DNA from: Polytrichum commune
Lineage: Eukaryota; Streptophyta; Polytrichopsida; Polytrichales; Polytrichaceae
Direction: 5' to 3'
Assembly: GCA_950295325.1 (NCBI GenBank)
Contig: OX485805.1
Span: 12,062,501-12,126,500, forward strand
Length of the DNA stretch: 64,000 nucleotides
Of the stretch, positions 1 through 8,874 are shown one piece after another. The position numbers and the translations under genes were made by a program. The first letter of the stretch is position 1; each line of letters opens with the position of its first letter. The notes under the pieces are model-generated. The model made no database searches and was not told the origin of the DNA. It saw nothing but the letters and a program-made list of their open reading frames with translations.

Positions 1-1
1 G

Positions 2-708
2 GAGGTTTTTGACAATGACTCTGGAATCCTCTTGCACGCAATTGGTCAGTTGCATAGTACGAACGATGCCGGTATGTTTTGGTCGCTTAAACCCGGAAAG
101 TATCGAGCATACGGACTTCCTGATTCTGTTATGCCTGCTTCCACTAAAATACTCGCTCCTCGACAGTCGTCCACTGTTAGCATTGATCCCTTCGTTCCTA
201 TACAAGTCAAAGTAGAACCTGATCATCATACCATCCATAACCTCAGTGACGATTCTGATAGTGAGGACGTCCTTGTTTCAGACTCAAATTTGTTTGAGAC
301 AAGTACCCCTGTGCAGCCCTCCGCTTTAGCATTCATTCGTGCTGATGATCATCCTGTACCAGTCACTTTTCCAGTTGGTCTTGTTGGTTATGCCACCGTC
401 AGTGAGCGAAGTCTTGCTCTCCAATTTCTGTTCAAAAAGGAGTCTGTCCACATTGAGGAAGAAATTTTTGAATCCAAATCCCCTCAAGCTAGTCAAAGTA
501 TTGGACAACTCTCTTTCAGGAATGATGACGGGAAGGTTTGGTTCTTGAAGCCAGGAAAATTTCGGGCCTACGGAATCTCTATTTCTCTCATGGATGCATC
601 TACCGAGTTACTTACTTCCAGAGAGTCGTCCATGTCATCCGTTCAGACACCATCTCTTAGAAAAGTGAAGATTGAGCCTGGACTCCGTACTATCTATGAA
701 TTGAGAGA
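2..708 (+). repeat. Duplicated ~80-residue module inside the transposase N terminus (period 459 bases)
   Basis: Two copies of one module lie 153 residues apart. Copy 1 contains IGQLHSTNDAGMFW, LKPGKYRAYG and VKVEP; copy 2 contains IGQLSFRNDDGKVW, LKPGKFRAYG and VKIEP. The consensus is IGQLxxxNDxGxxW, LKPGKxRAYG, xASTxxL and VKxEPxxxTI. Both copies end in a PsiKxE sequence, the core sumoylation consensus; copy 1 is followed by an acidic run (DDSDSED). More copies may lie left of the window edge. I do not recognise the module as a named domain. Confidence 0.8.
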
Positions 709-3700
709 CTCTTGCCCTCTTCCAAATGTCAATGTCAGCCACATGTTTGAGAAATATAGCACAAAATATCTACCCAAAGACCCCGATTCACAACCTATTG
801 GCAATTCTACTGGCAATTCTACTAGCAAGTCTACTAGTGTCATAGATTCACTGAAACAACTTGCATCCAGAAAAAGGTCAAAGAACGTTCTTTCCAAAAT
901 CGATTATGATACCATTACAATAGAGAGGGTTGAGTACCTCCCGCCTACATTTGACGGAGATATCATTTTTGAATTTCCGCCACTCGGCTGTCACGCTAGG
1001 CAGACTGTAGCGAAACAACTTCGTGGTATGGACAAACGTTTCGATGGCCACGCCTGGACCCGAACTATCACGTCCAACATCTCTAACGATTTTGGTCTCA
1101 CTTTTCGAACCTCTTCTTGTTTAGGTCATTTGCGGTGCGATAATGTTGACTGTGAGTTCCTTACTCGAGTACACCGCACCACACCTATTAATGAAACGGA
1201 GTGGGAGGGCAACTCATCTTTGCCCTTTGAGTGTGGTACCGTGCCTCCCAAGGATTCAACCATCGTCTGTTCCATTTGTAAGGTTTCGCCGAGTTGTGTT
1301 GCCTTGTGTCCGGCTAGGATTTATTATGTAGTTGGATCAGAATCTATGTCTCGGGCTTGTATTCACTTCGGAATCCATGCCCATCCGGTCAAAACTGGTG
1401 ATTATCGCGACTCCATTGAGCATACTACCAGCTTCCTGAGTGAACAAATTCAAAGCACTCCTACAGCTACCAACTCCGCTTTAGTTTTGGAAGCTAGCAA
1501 AGACTTAGTTGGAGACATGCTCCTAGCGCCTGAGGGTTCACAACCAAAATCCCTCTCTGTAGATGACCTCCTGCCTTTGTTTGATCGTTGTAAGCACCTT
1601 ACTTCGCCTAGCATCCGTAATACTGTATCGGGTTTCAAATACATCCGTAGATTTGGGGTTATGGATAGCATCACCAAATTTCGTGGGTCAAGCAACTGGC
1701 CTTATGTCCAAGAGAACAAGTTTCCAGGCCAAGGAGCGGAAACTGACAAGGTCTTTGTGTTCAAAATGTCTGAGGTAGGACCGGGTAGTGGAGTCGACCT
1801 CGTGAAACGGATGCAAGCCGGTGGAGACCTCGAAAACGCCTGGCTCATGTTTGACCATGTTAAGCGTGTGCAAAGTTGGACTACAATGGCGTGCCATGTT
1901 TATGATGTCATCTTTTGTCGAGTAATGACCATTGCCGTTTGCGACATGCAATCCGAGGACACCGCTGCTCAAATTGTGGTTTGGAAAAACCTCAACGCTG
2001 TTATGGCTCGCCACAACGTTTCTCAACCAAACTTCAAAGGGTTTATGGCAGATAGCGCTCAAGCCAATTGGAATGCTATCCGTATTGTCTACGGAAACGG
2101 AGATGCATCTATGCCCATGGAAAACAAGGAGAGAACGTGCCTCTTTCACTGGACTCAGTCCCTCGAGAAGCACACAAAGGCCTACATTGGACTCGACCTT
2201 CAAGATCAGCACCAATTGCTTTGCAAGCAATACAAGAACGCCAAGACCATTTCTGAAGCTGAAATGCGCTACCTTGCCATTTGCGCGTGGTGGCTTTCGT
2301 CCGGTGCCGCATTTGAGGATGCCATATCCCGACTCGACATCTGGCTTGCTTTTTGGCATTTCCGCTACCGCCAATGGGGTGGCTTCATGCAATTGGTAAG
2401 TTCTTCGCTCATTGAACGTGTACCCATCCATTGATAAAGCAATCGTCAATCGTCTCCTACATGTTTCCTAATCGATTCTTTCTAAACTCCTTCTCCATAG
2501 GACTTGAACGAAGTTGAGTTGGCTGAAATGCCTTCGTGCAATTTGGCCGAGACCGTGCACAATAAGTGGCTCCAACAATCCGGCCACCGTGGTAAGGATT
2601 TATACGTTGCAACAATTGATGACTACATGCGCGTATTTATGCAATGTGTCTCGTACTACCAGTACTTAAAAGGAGATCGTGTTGGTACTGGCCCGTCCAA
2701 GGAAGAGCTGAAGTTACGTGCCGCACAACGTTCTTCGGAGATTACCGGCAACACCAAGTCCCTTCACGAAGCAATGACTAGAATGCCCGGAGCGCAAGAG
2801 TTTTGCATCCGCACGCCACACTTAGAAGATGAAGAAGTCTTCCTATCCTTGAAACGGAAGGCTGACCTTCCTCCAGGTTCGGAACTTGACTCTCACCGAC
2901 CTGACAAGATCTCCATCTCTCGTCCCCGAGTGCAAACGCGGTCTTCCATCAAAAACTCTCAAACGGCCTCACCAACCGCTGATTCAGAATCTCCTGAAAC
3001 GTTTGCAACTCCAATTGCGCCGCAACAATCGAACGGCAATACTCGAGTAAGTGATGTCACCCCACTTTCTCCTTTGCAGCATGTTACAGCAGTTCAAGAA
3101 TCCGCTTGTGACGAAAGTAAGTGGCACATCGCACGTCTTCCTAAGACGTCTGCAAAGGCTTGCTTTGCTATACAAGCGATGACAAAGAAGAAGTGTGTGG
3201 CCCGTATTGTTCAAGACGGGAAGAGTACCGCTGCGCCAACGTACACCGGGATGATGACCAATTACCGAAAGAATAAGCAAGAACTCTTGCAATTCTTCTT
3301 TTGTAACGATGATATTGAAAGGTGTGTTAAAGGAACTCGCAGGAAGTGGGTTATATCAAGGCCTGAAGTCCCTGAGACTTGGCCTGTCAAGATGGGGACA
3401 AACCTTTCCCGCAAGGAGATCCTCCAATTGGAGACTATTGGATTTCGCCTTCCTCAACGACAAGAAATCTCTCCAAGACGATTGTTCCAAGACAACCTCT
3501 CCCACGTGGACTTGACATCGTATATTACTCCGGCATCTCCGGATGAGTTCCCCAAGCGCAGGTCCGGGAAGAATATCCGTCACATGAGTAAGGCCCCTTC
3601 CACACGTCACGCCAACAACTGCGCCTCTGCTCTCATGTTAAAAGCTTGCATTCGCAACATTAGCATGGTCCCTGCCCCAGCTCTTGGTTGTATTGTTACC

Positions 3701-3970
3701 TTGGATTCTGGTTCTCCTCCCAATATCCACCAGTACCACTTGACTATTTCTCAGCTTCCGGCGTGCACTTGTCACAATTTCAAGGAAATGGCAACCAAGG
3801 CACTTGGAAAGCGCGGTCAGTGGGCCAATTGTAAGCACCTATACTATGTGTTTACGATAATTTGTGGACTTGATCCTGATTCTGATACTTTTATTCATAC
3901 TGCTAGTTTTAGCTTTAATGAGGTCAAGCAAATCCTTCAGAGTGGATTGTTGACCCAGACAACCTCTTAG
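2..3970 (+). CDS. MULE-type transposase (WRKY-GCM1 / DDE / SWIM), two exons, 5' partial
   Basis: Predicted Mutator-like transposase. The frame is open from base 2, so the true start is outside the window. Exon 1 (2-2395) and exon 2 (2501-3970) join in phase 0 and give 1,287 visible residues. In order I see two related N-terminal modules (about residues 1-80 and 154-235); a basic patch RKRSK near 290; a Cys/His-rich WRKY-GCM1-like finger with candidate ligands C373, C379, C384, C423, C426, C432, C436, H455, H459 and H461; a MULE DDE domain with D618 (FDHVKR), D684 (FMADSAQ), C713-x2-H716 and candidate E815 (NLAETVHNKW); and a SWIM finger CxC-x19-CxH at 1220-1244. This order is known for Mutator-superfamily proteins, and FAR1/FHY3 are domesticated relatives. 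There are no stops or frameshifts, unlike every other transposase fragment here, so it may be young or co-opted. Assignment of the third acidic residue is inference. Confidence 0.88.
2396..2500 (+). other. GT-AG intron of the MULE transposase gene
   Basis: A 105-base intron beginning GTAAGT and ending TCTCCATAG. Removing it joins codon ...CAATTG to GACTTG in phase 0 and links the first two catalytic acidic residues and C2H motif in exon 1 to the candidate Glu and the SWIM finger in exon 2. If retained, translation stops at 2432-2434 after 12 extra residues. The donor matches the eukaryotic consensus well. Confidence 0.87.
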
Positions 3971-4540
3971 GCTTTGGATGAAGTACTCTTGTAATTTCAT
4001 TTCAATCACATCAATGAAATTGAGGTAGTGAGACGGAAAGGGCCACTACCAAGTGCATTATTTTTATACCGTCACTCTTTAAAAGCGCTATAGTATTGAA
4101 TTTGAATGGTTTAGTTTTAATACTCATCAATTACTGTTTCCTTCATTACACAAAATCTTGTGTAAAGATGTTGAGTTCATTGTCTTCTCAGAGAAACGTA
4201 TGTATGCAACCTCTATTTTAATCATGAACTAGTGAGATTAAAAGGGCCACTTCGAGGTATTTGATGTATCAACGTTTTTGTTGACCTCGAAGCTTCATTT
4301 AATTTTCTTTTTGATAGTCTAGAAACCTTAGGTGTCTGATATCTCCACTTTTCTTGAATTCATCTTCAATCTCGCGGATCTCAAAAGATGCCAATGTAAT
4401 TTAATTTTGCTGCATATATAGAAATACTCCACAATGTTTGTCAATATTGATTTCGACTCCCTAAACCCTAAAAACATCCCAAAAACAACTTTGCAACGAT
4501 CACTGTGGAGGAATTTTCCACGGGCATAGGTCCTAAAATT
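3971..4540. other. 3' flank of the transposase gene; two related hairpins, no gene
   Basis: No coding sequence is visible. A motif of the form TAGTGAGAnnnAAAGGGCCACT occurs at 4026 and again at 4229. In each case it forms one side of a short inverted repeat: GGTAGTG...CACTACC at 4023-4050 and CTTCGAGGT...ACCTCGAAG at 4250-4293. They may belong to the subterminal region of the MULE. A left partner cannot be checked because the element runs off the window. Confidence 0.45.
4459..4475 (-). repeat. Interstitial plant-type telomere heptamers
   Basis: CCCTAAACCCTAAAAAC contains two CCCTAAA units, the Arabidopsis-type telomere repeat. This is too short for a true telomere. Confidence 0.6.
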
Positions 4541-4633
4541 TACTATAATTGGAAATATATTTGCTAAACATTGATTTTTTTAATATACCCTGCACATTAA
4601 ACTATTATTTTAACTTAAAAAAGAAAAACTTAT

Positions 4634-4675
4634 CGCTCACCGCTCACCGCTCACTGCTCACTGCTCACTGCTCGC
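4634..4675 (+). repeat. Heptamer minisatellite, six units
   Basis: Six tandem 7-mers: three CGCTCAC, two TGCTCAC and one TGCTCGC. The step from CGCTCAC to TGCTCAC fits C-to-T change in a CpG. Confidence 0.9.
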
Positions 4676-4904
4676 AAAATAGCGTAGCTCCAGTGTTTGC
4701 AATGGTATTACTTTGCTACGATCTCCTATGTGTTTTCTTCATAACACTGTTTACAATGGTATTACTGTTTGCACCTTTCTTTATTTCCATGCTTTCCCTC
4801 AACACTTGTCAATTACGTTAGGAAGTAGATTAGCTTTTATTACTTAAAAGGAATATAGAGTACAAAAAATTGCAGTGACTTGGATAATATAAGTAATGGA
4901 AGGG

Positions 4905-4985
4905 TGCAAACAAATGGGTCATTTTTGAAATTTAAGTAATTATAGGGATGCTTTAATTCAACCCTTGAAGGTAAATAGCCCCAAA
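4905..4985. repeat. Inverted-repeat partner of the left part of the 6988-8292 element
   Basis: GGTAAATAGCCCC at 4970-4982 recurs inverted at 7048-7060. Around both sites the same ordered words appear (GGGTGCAAA, GGATGC), so similarity extends over roughly 80 bases. The left copy lies just upstream of the hAT pseudogene and the right copy lies inside the element that interrupts it. It could be a decayed end of a transposon, or two copies of one dispersed repeat. Confidence 0.5.
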
Positions 4986-6099
4986 ACAAAAAACCCCCAG
5001 CCGCACGTGGTGCACAAAAATGCCTTAGAGTGATCTACCCGTGGGTGAAGTGTACAGTGTGCTCTACCATGGAGAAATCATATAGGTTGATGCAACGCAA
5101 GTGGGATACTTTGAAGAAACATGAGGGTAGGCTTAAGGCAACTAGAAACATGCCAGCCTATAATGTGAAAAAAAAAAGTGGTATATGGCTGCAAAGTCTA
5201 AGCACAAGAAGAATTTGGCTTTGTTCGATGCTAGGGCTCCTGACACTATGCTGCAATAGTTGAATCAGTCCAATAGGTTAGAGAGGGAGAAGAAAAAAGT
5301 CCAATTCCAAATTTTGGTTGATGATCGTCCTATGTTGGAGCAAGAGAGTAGGGCAACCTTGTATGAGTTTCCGAATGTGCCAAATTTCCCTAGGATGCAC
5401 TAGTCAAACAACTTTGGTTGGATTATGGTTGAGTTCATGTATTCTGAAGTGCGGACTGCCATTTCGAGAGTCCTTGTCGGTGCTAACTATGTGGCACTCA
5501 CATGTGACGAAGTTAGCACCATTGATAATGGGTCATGGATATCTATCCATGCCTATGTGGTCCAAAATTGGAGTCGTGTTCCTTTCTTTATCTCACTTGA
5601 GAAGGTTGTTGAAGGATCTCGCTCAGACAACCTAACCCAGGTGATCATAGATGCATTGACAGGTACTGCCAAAATGGAGAGGTTTGCCTTGGCCAAAACC
5701 TTGTTGTGCTTCGGGGCAAATCGTGTTAGCACTTTCCAGGGTCCAAAAACGGGAGTCACCCAACAATTTCAAAGTAAGTACGTTCCATTTGCACTCGGTG
5801 TGCATTGTATGGCCCATCGCTGCAACCTGGCCTTCAAAACCTTGTCCCAGCTTGATTTCATGAGCCGTATTGAGGGTTTGTTGAAGAGCTCTCATGCTTA
5901 CTTCAAGCATTCGCTAAAGACGCATCTTGAATTCGTTAAACTTGTTGAATTGATGGAAACAAAGGGGTTGAAACTCCTGAAAAATGTGAAGACTAGATGG
6001 GTCTCTTTAATTGAACTTTTGAGACGTATAATACAAGAATACATGGTTCTACTAGCAAAGATGAAGGTGGACAGCGGTTCGAAGGAGAAATATGCGCAT

Positions 6100-6383
6100 G
6101 TAAAGTGCTTGCCCCGTTCTGTTTTTTTTTTTTTTGCAATTTGGTTCATGTCCGTTGGTTCAAAGTCTATGTCTAATGTGTGTTGGTTCATAGTTTATGT
6201 TTAATGTTTAGTGGTTCAAAGTTTATGTCTAATGTATGTTGGTTTTAGTCTGTTGGTCTGTGCATATCTGCATATCTCCATATCATGTCTGTTGATTCAT
6301 GTTTGTTGGTCTATGCTCTGTGCATATCTGGTTGTGGAATTTTGTTGTGCTCAGATGTTGTGTTGTATGCTAGTGTTGTGTAG
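6100..6383 (+). other. Intron 1 of the hAT pseudogene
   Basis: Starts GTAAAG and ends TGTGTAG. Splicing joins KEKYAH to VVMDLL in phase 0 and restores the usual hAT continuation (LLPLIESLDSLITF). A T-run at 6121-6135 and repeated TTGGTTCA words sit inside. Read-through runs into a stop at 6202. Confidence 0.75.
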
Positions 6384-6828
6384 GTTGTCATGGATTTGCT
6401 GTGTGATCCGACATGCCTCCTAGGGATGGCAACCTTGCTTCCACTCATTGAGTCCCTTGATTCCCTAATTACTTTCTCCCAGAAATGCAATGTATTCATC
6501 TACGACTTCATAGGTGTAGTGAAGGTGTGCGAGGGGCAACTGTATAGCATGTACAATTGCCACTCATGAGCTTTTACGACTGACGAATTCTTTGTTTTCA
6601 AGAGCATCGCCGAAGGCACCCACGACCACATTCACACCTATTGGGTGCAAAATGATCCCGAGAACCCAGCCATGTTTGATTTGAATTGTGATGCAGAGCA
6701 CCTCGCATTTGTTGTCAATGGCAACAATATGTATGCCAAACGTAGGAACGAGGAGACGGGCATATTGGAGCCCATCACACGTGAAGTATTTGCAACAATT
6801 GTGGAGGATGTGAAAACCCAATGCTTAG

Positions 6829-6953
6829 GTATCCTCACCCTACCCCGCTCAATCTTTTGGTAGTTTGCATGTACATGTTACTCCATACCTTTGTTGTTAT
6901 GTTTATGTTTGCATGTACATGTTACTAACTTTGTTGTTATGATTTTGTGGCAG
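6829..6953 (+). other. Intron 2 of the hAT pseudogene
   Basis: A 125-base GT-AG intron (GTATCC ... TGTGGCAG) in phase 1. The join gives KTQCLG|VAVQLIQELQR, a typical hAT stretch that is lost if the intron is read through. Confidence 0.75.
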
Positions 6954-7287
6954 GGGTTGCCGTGCAGCTCATACAAGAGCTCCAACGCTCGGGGGGGGCA
7001 CTCCCTTGTATATTTTGCATACACCTGTGATAATGACCTATTAAATGGGGGCTATTTACCTATGAGAAAGGATTATAAGGGATGCTAATTTTTGAAATAA
7101 TGGTAAATTGTTGTGATTATTTGCACCCTATTGGTAATTATAAATTCTTGGATGGTTGATTTTATGGTACCCTATATGCTTATATGTATTTTTCCCCCTG
7201 ATTGCCCCCATTCCTTAAAGTGTATGATACAGTAGAATTCTCGTTAGAAGCACATGTACAGAGTCATGTTAAAAACAAACATTTACT

Positions 7288-7305
7288 AGGGTTTAGGGTT
7301 TAGGG
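7288..7305 (+). repeat. Interstitial telomere repeats inside the inserted element
   Basis: AGGGTTTAGGGTTTAGGG: consecutive Arabidopsis-type TTTAGGG units, carried by the 6988-8292 element. Confidence 0.75.
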
Positions 7306-7717
7306 TCACAGTGAAGTCCGGGCAAAGAAAAACACTAAATAATAACAACAAAAGATTGCAATTATATGTCATTAAGCAACACGAGCCAACGAATAAAAGT
7401 TGTGTTGGATAACACAATTAGAAACCTTGAGGTCTTAGGGAACAGGCCAGCCACATGTGTCTCAAAGTCACATTTACAAGGTTTGCAGAATCCCTACAAT
7501 TGATGCCTTGATCTTCCAATCCTACACATTGGAGGAAAATTCCACGCCATGCAAGCAAAATCCACCTAAACTAGCTAGGCTACCATTTACACATGTGGGA
7601 GATATGAGGGTACTCGAACTGAAATGACTACTACAGATTTCAAGGTATACTAATGATCATTCAACCCTTTTTCCAAATTATATCTCCACATGTGTGAGAT
7701 AGTACAAATTTAGCATG

Positions 7718-8063
7718 TTTTATTTTTATTTGAAATGAACTCACTCAATGAGTTTGCATCTACCTCATCTAAGGTGTAGATTTTGCTAGTTGATTCATAT
7801 AGTAGAGACACAGTTGAGATAATAGCATCCACATCAACCTACACACAGTCACTCTCAACATACTTATATTTGTTGAGACCCGGCTGTTTTTTGAACCAAT
7901 GGAGGTAAGCCATAGCAGTTGGGAAGAGCGTTTCTCTATTTCCGTTCTGGACTGCACATTTCATCAAGTCAATGGGTTGCCAACAATTGCCCCACTTAGT
8001 ACCAACCTTCACCTTTGTCTTTTGAACCCTTCCTATATAGAACATGCCATATTTTGGTGGCAA
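7718..8063 (-). pseudogene. Possible captured gene fragment inside the inserted element
   Basis: On the minus strand one frame reads PPKYGMFYIGRVQKTKVKV, WQPIDLMKCAVQ and MAYLHWFKKQPGLNKYKYV up to a stop at 7844-7842 (...VESDCV stop), then continues in the same frame as VDVDAIISTVSLLYES ... LDEVDANSLSEF. The composition looks coding (mixed, not low complexity), and a single stop in about 110 codons suggests a recently coding sequence. I recognise no family. It may be a host exon captured by the transposon, or remains of the element's own protein. Confidence 0.35.
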
Positions 8064-8874
8064 AGTATTTAATTTTTGAAACTATCGTTTTTTCTCCATG
8101 CTATTTTATATGTACCACTTAGGTAATTTAATCATGTTTTGTCAAATGCTATATTACATATAATCATGTTTCACAATCCCAAAGCACCCTATACTACATC
8201 TAATAATTTACAAATTTTACGCCAAATTTTTATACAAGACCCTATATTTTATCGCACGTAGTTCCTACGTTTTTCGCCAGTGTCCCCCCGAGCTCCAACG
8301 CCGTTTCTCTGAACACGCAGTCTTGGATGCGCTTGGCATCATCTACCCACAATATTGGTTGCAACCAGATGCAGAAATCACATTTTCAAAGCACCTAGAC
8401 ACTATGAAAAATTGGTATTGCAATGCTAGAGTGATTGGAAGTGGGATTGATAAGGAGGTCATTCCTGGCATCCTTGATCGATGGTCGTTGGATTCTCAAC
8501 AAGGCTAATTCAAGATCGCGATGAAGAATAACGTCCCTGCTGCCATGGAACCTCCTTATGACAACAACCCTGTCACTTGAATACGGCGCACCATATCTAT
8601 TTCTAGGGTGCTTTCACATGAGTTCCCAGAGTATTTGAAGCTCGCAGAAGTAACGCTGGTCCACGTGATCGGAAGTGTGGAAAATGAGCGTGTATTCTCG
8701 TCCATGTCTTTCTTGAAGACCAAACTCTGCAACTCTCTTGACCCCCACCTTGGTGTAGTAGTTGGCATGTATAGCCAAAACATATATACCCTGCAAAATT
8801 TCCCTTATGATGCCGTCTTTGATAGTTGGACGAATGTTGCACCAGTCAATGGCCACTATGGCCTTATTGCGTAG

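Larger units (their letters stand above)
6988..8292. mobile_element. 1,305-bp terminal-inverted-repeat element inserted in the hAT exon (8-bp target duplication)
   Basis: The element starts CTCGGGGGGGGCACT and ends AGTGTCCCCCCGAG, so its ends are inverted repeats with one gap and one mismatch. It is flanked by CTCCAACG at 6980-6987 and 8293-8300, an exact 8-bp target duplication. Deleting the element plus one duplicate restores the hAT reading frame (ELQR|RFSEHAVLDALG) without a gap, which proves the insertion. Eight-base duplications suggest hAT or P-like transposition, but the C/G-rich end is not a typical hAT end, so the superfamily is open. No transposase is seen inside. It contains telomere heptamers and a possible captured coding fragment. 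Confidence 0.88.
5030..8874 (+). pseudogene. hAT-superfamily transposase pseudogene, multi-exon, interrupted by a transposon
   Basis: Derived from a cut-and-paste hAT transposase. From left: a BED-like start (KCTVC ... DTLKKHEGR), the central region with CDEVSTIDNGSW, the hAT hallmark HCMAHRCNLAFKTLS and VKTRWVSL, and the C-terminal dimerisation region with VENERVFSSMSFLKTKL. Inferred exons: ~5030-6099, 6384-6828, 6954-6987 continuing at 8301. Introns are 6100-6383 and 6829-6953, both GT-AG, and the joins keep frame. Damage: a frameshift at the A-run near 5168-5177, in-frame stops at 5257, 5401, 6567, 8506 and 8578, and a 1.3-kb insertion after 6987. The reading frame is preserved across all stops downstream of the A-run, so decay is mostly by point mutation. 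The stop of the last segment is at 8872. The family is clear; the exact 5' end and terminal repeats are not. Confidence 0.85.

Noticed and set aside
1688-2449. 253-codon minus-strand frame
   Set aside because: Lies opposite the DDE domain of the MULE transposase; no motifs of its own.
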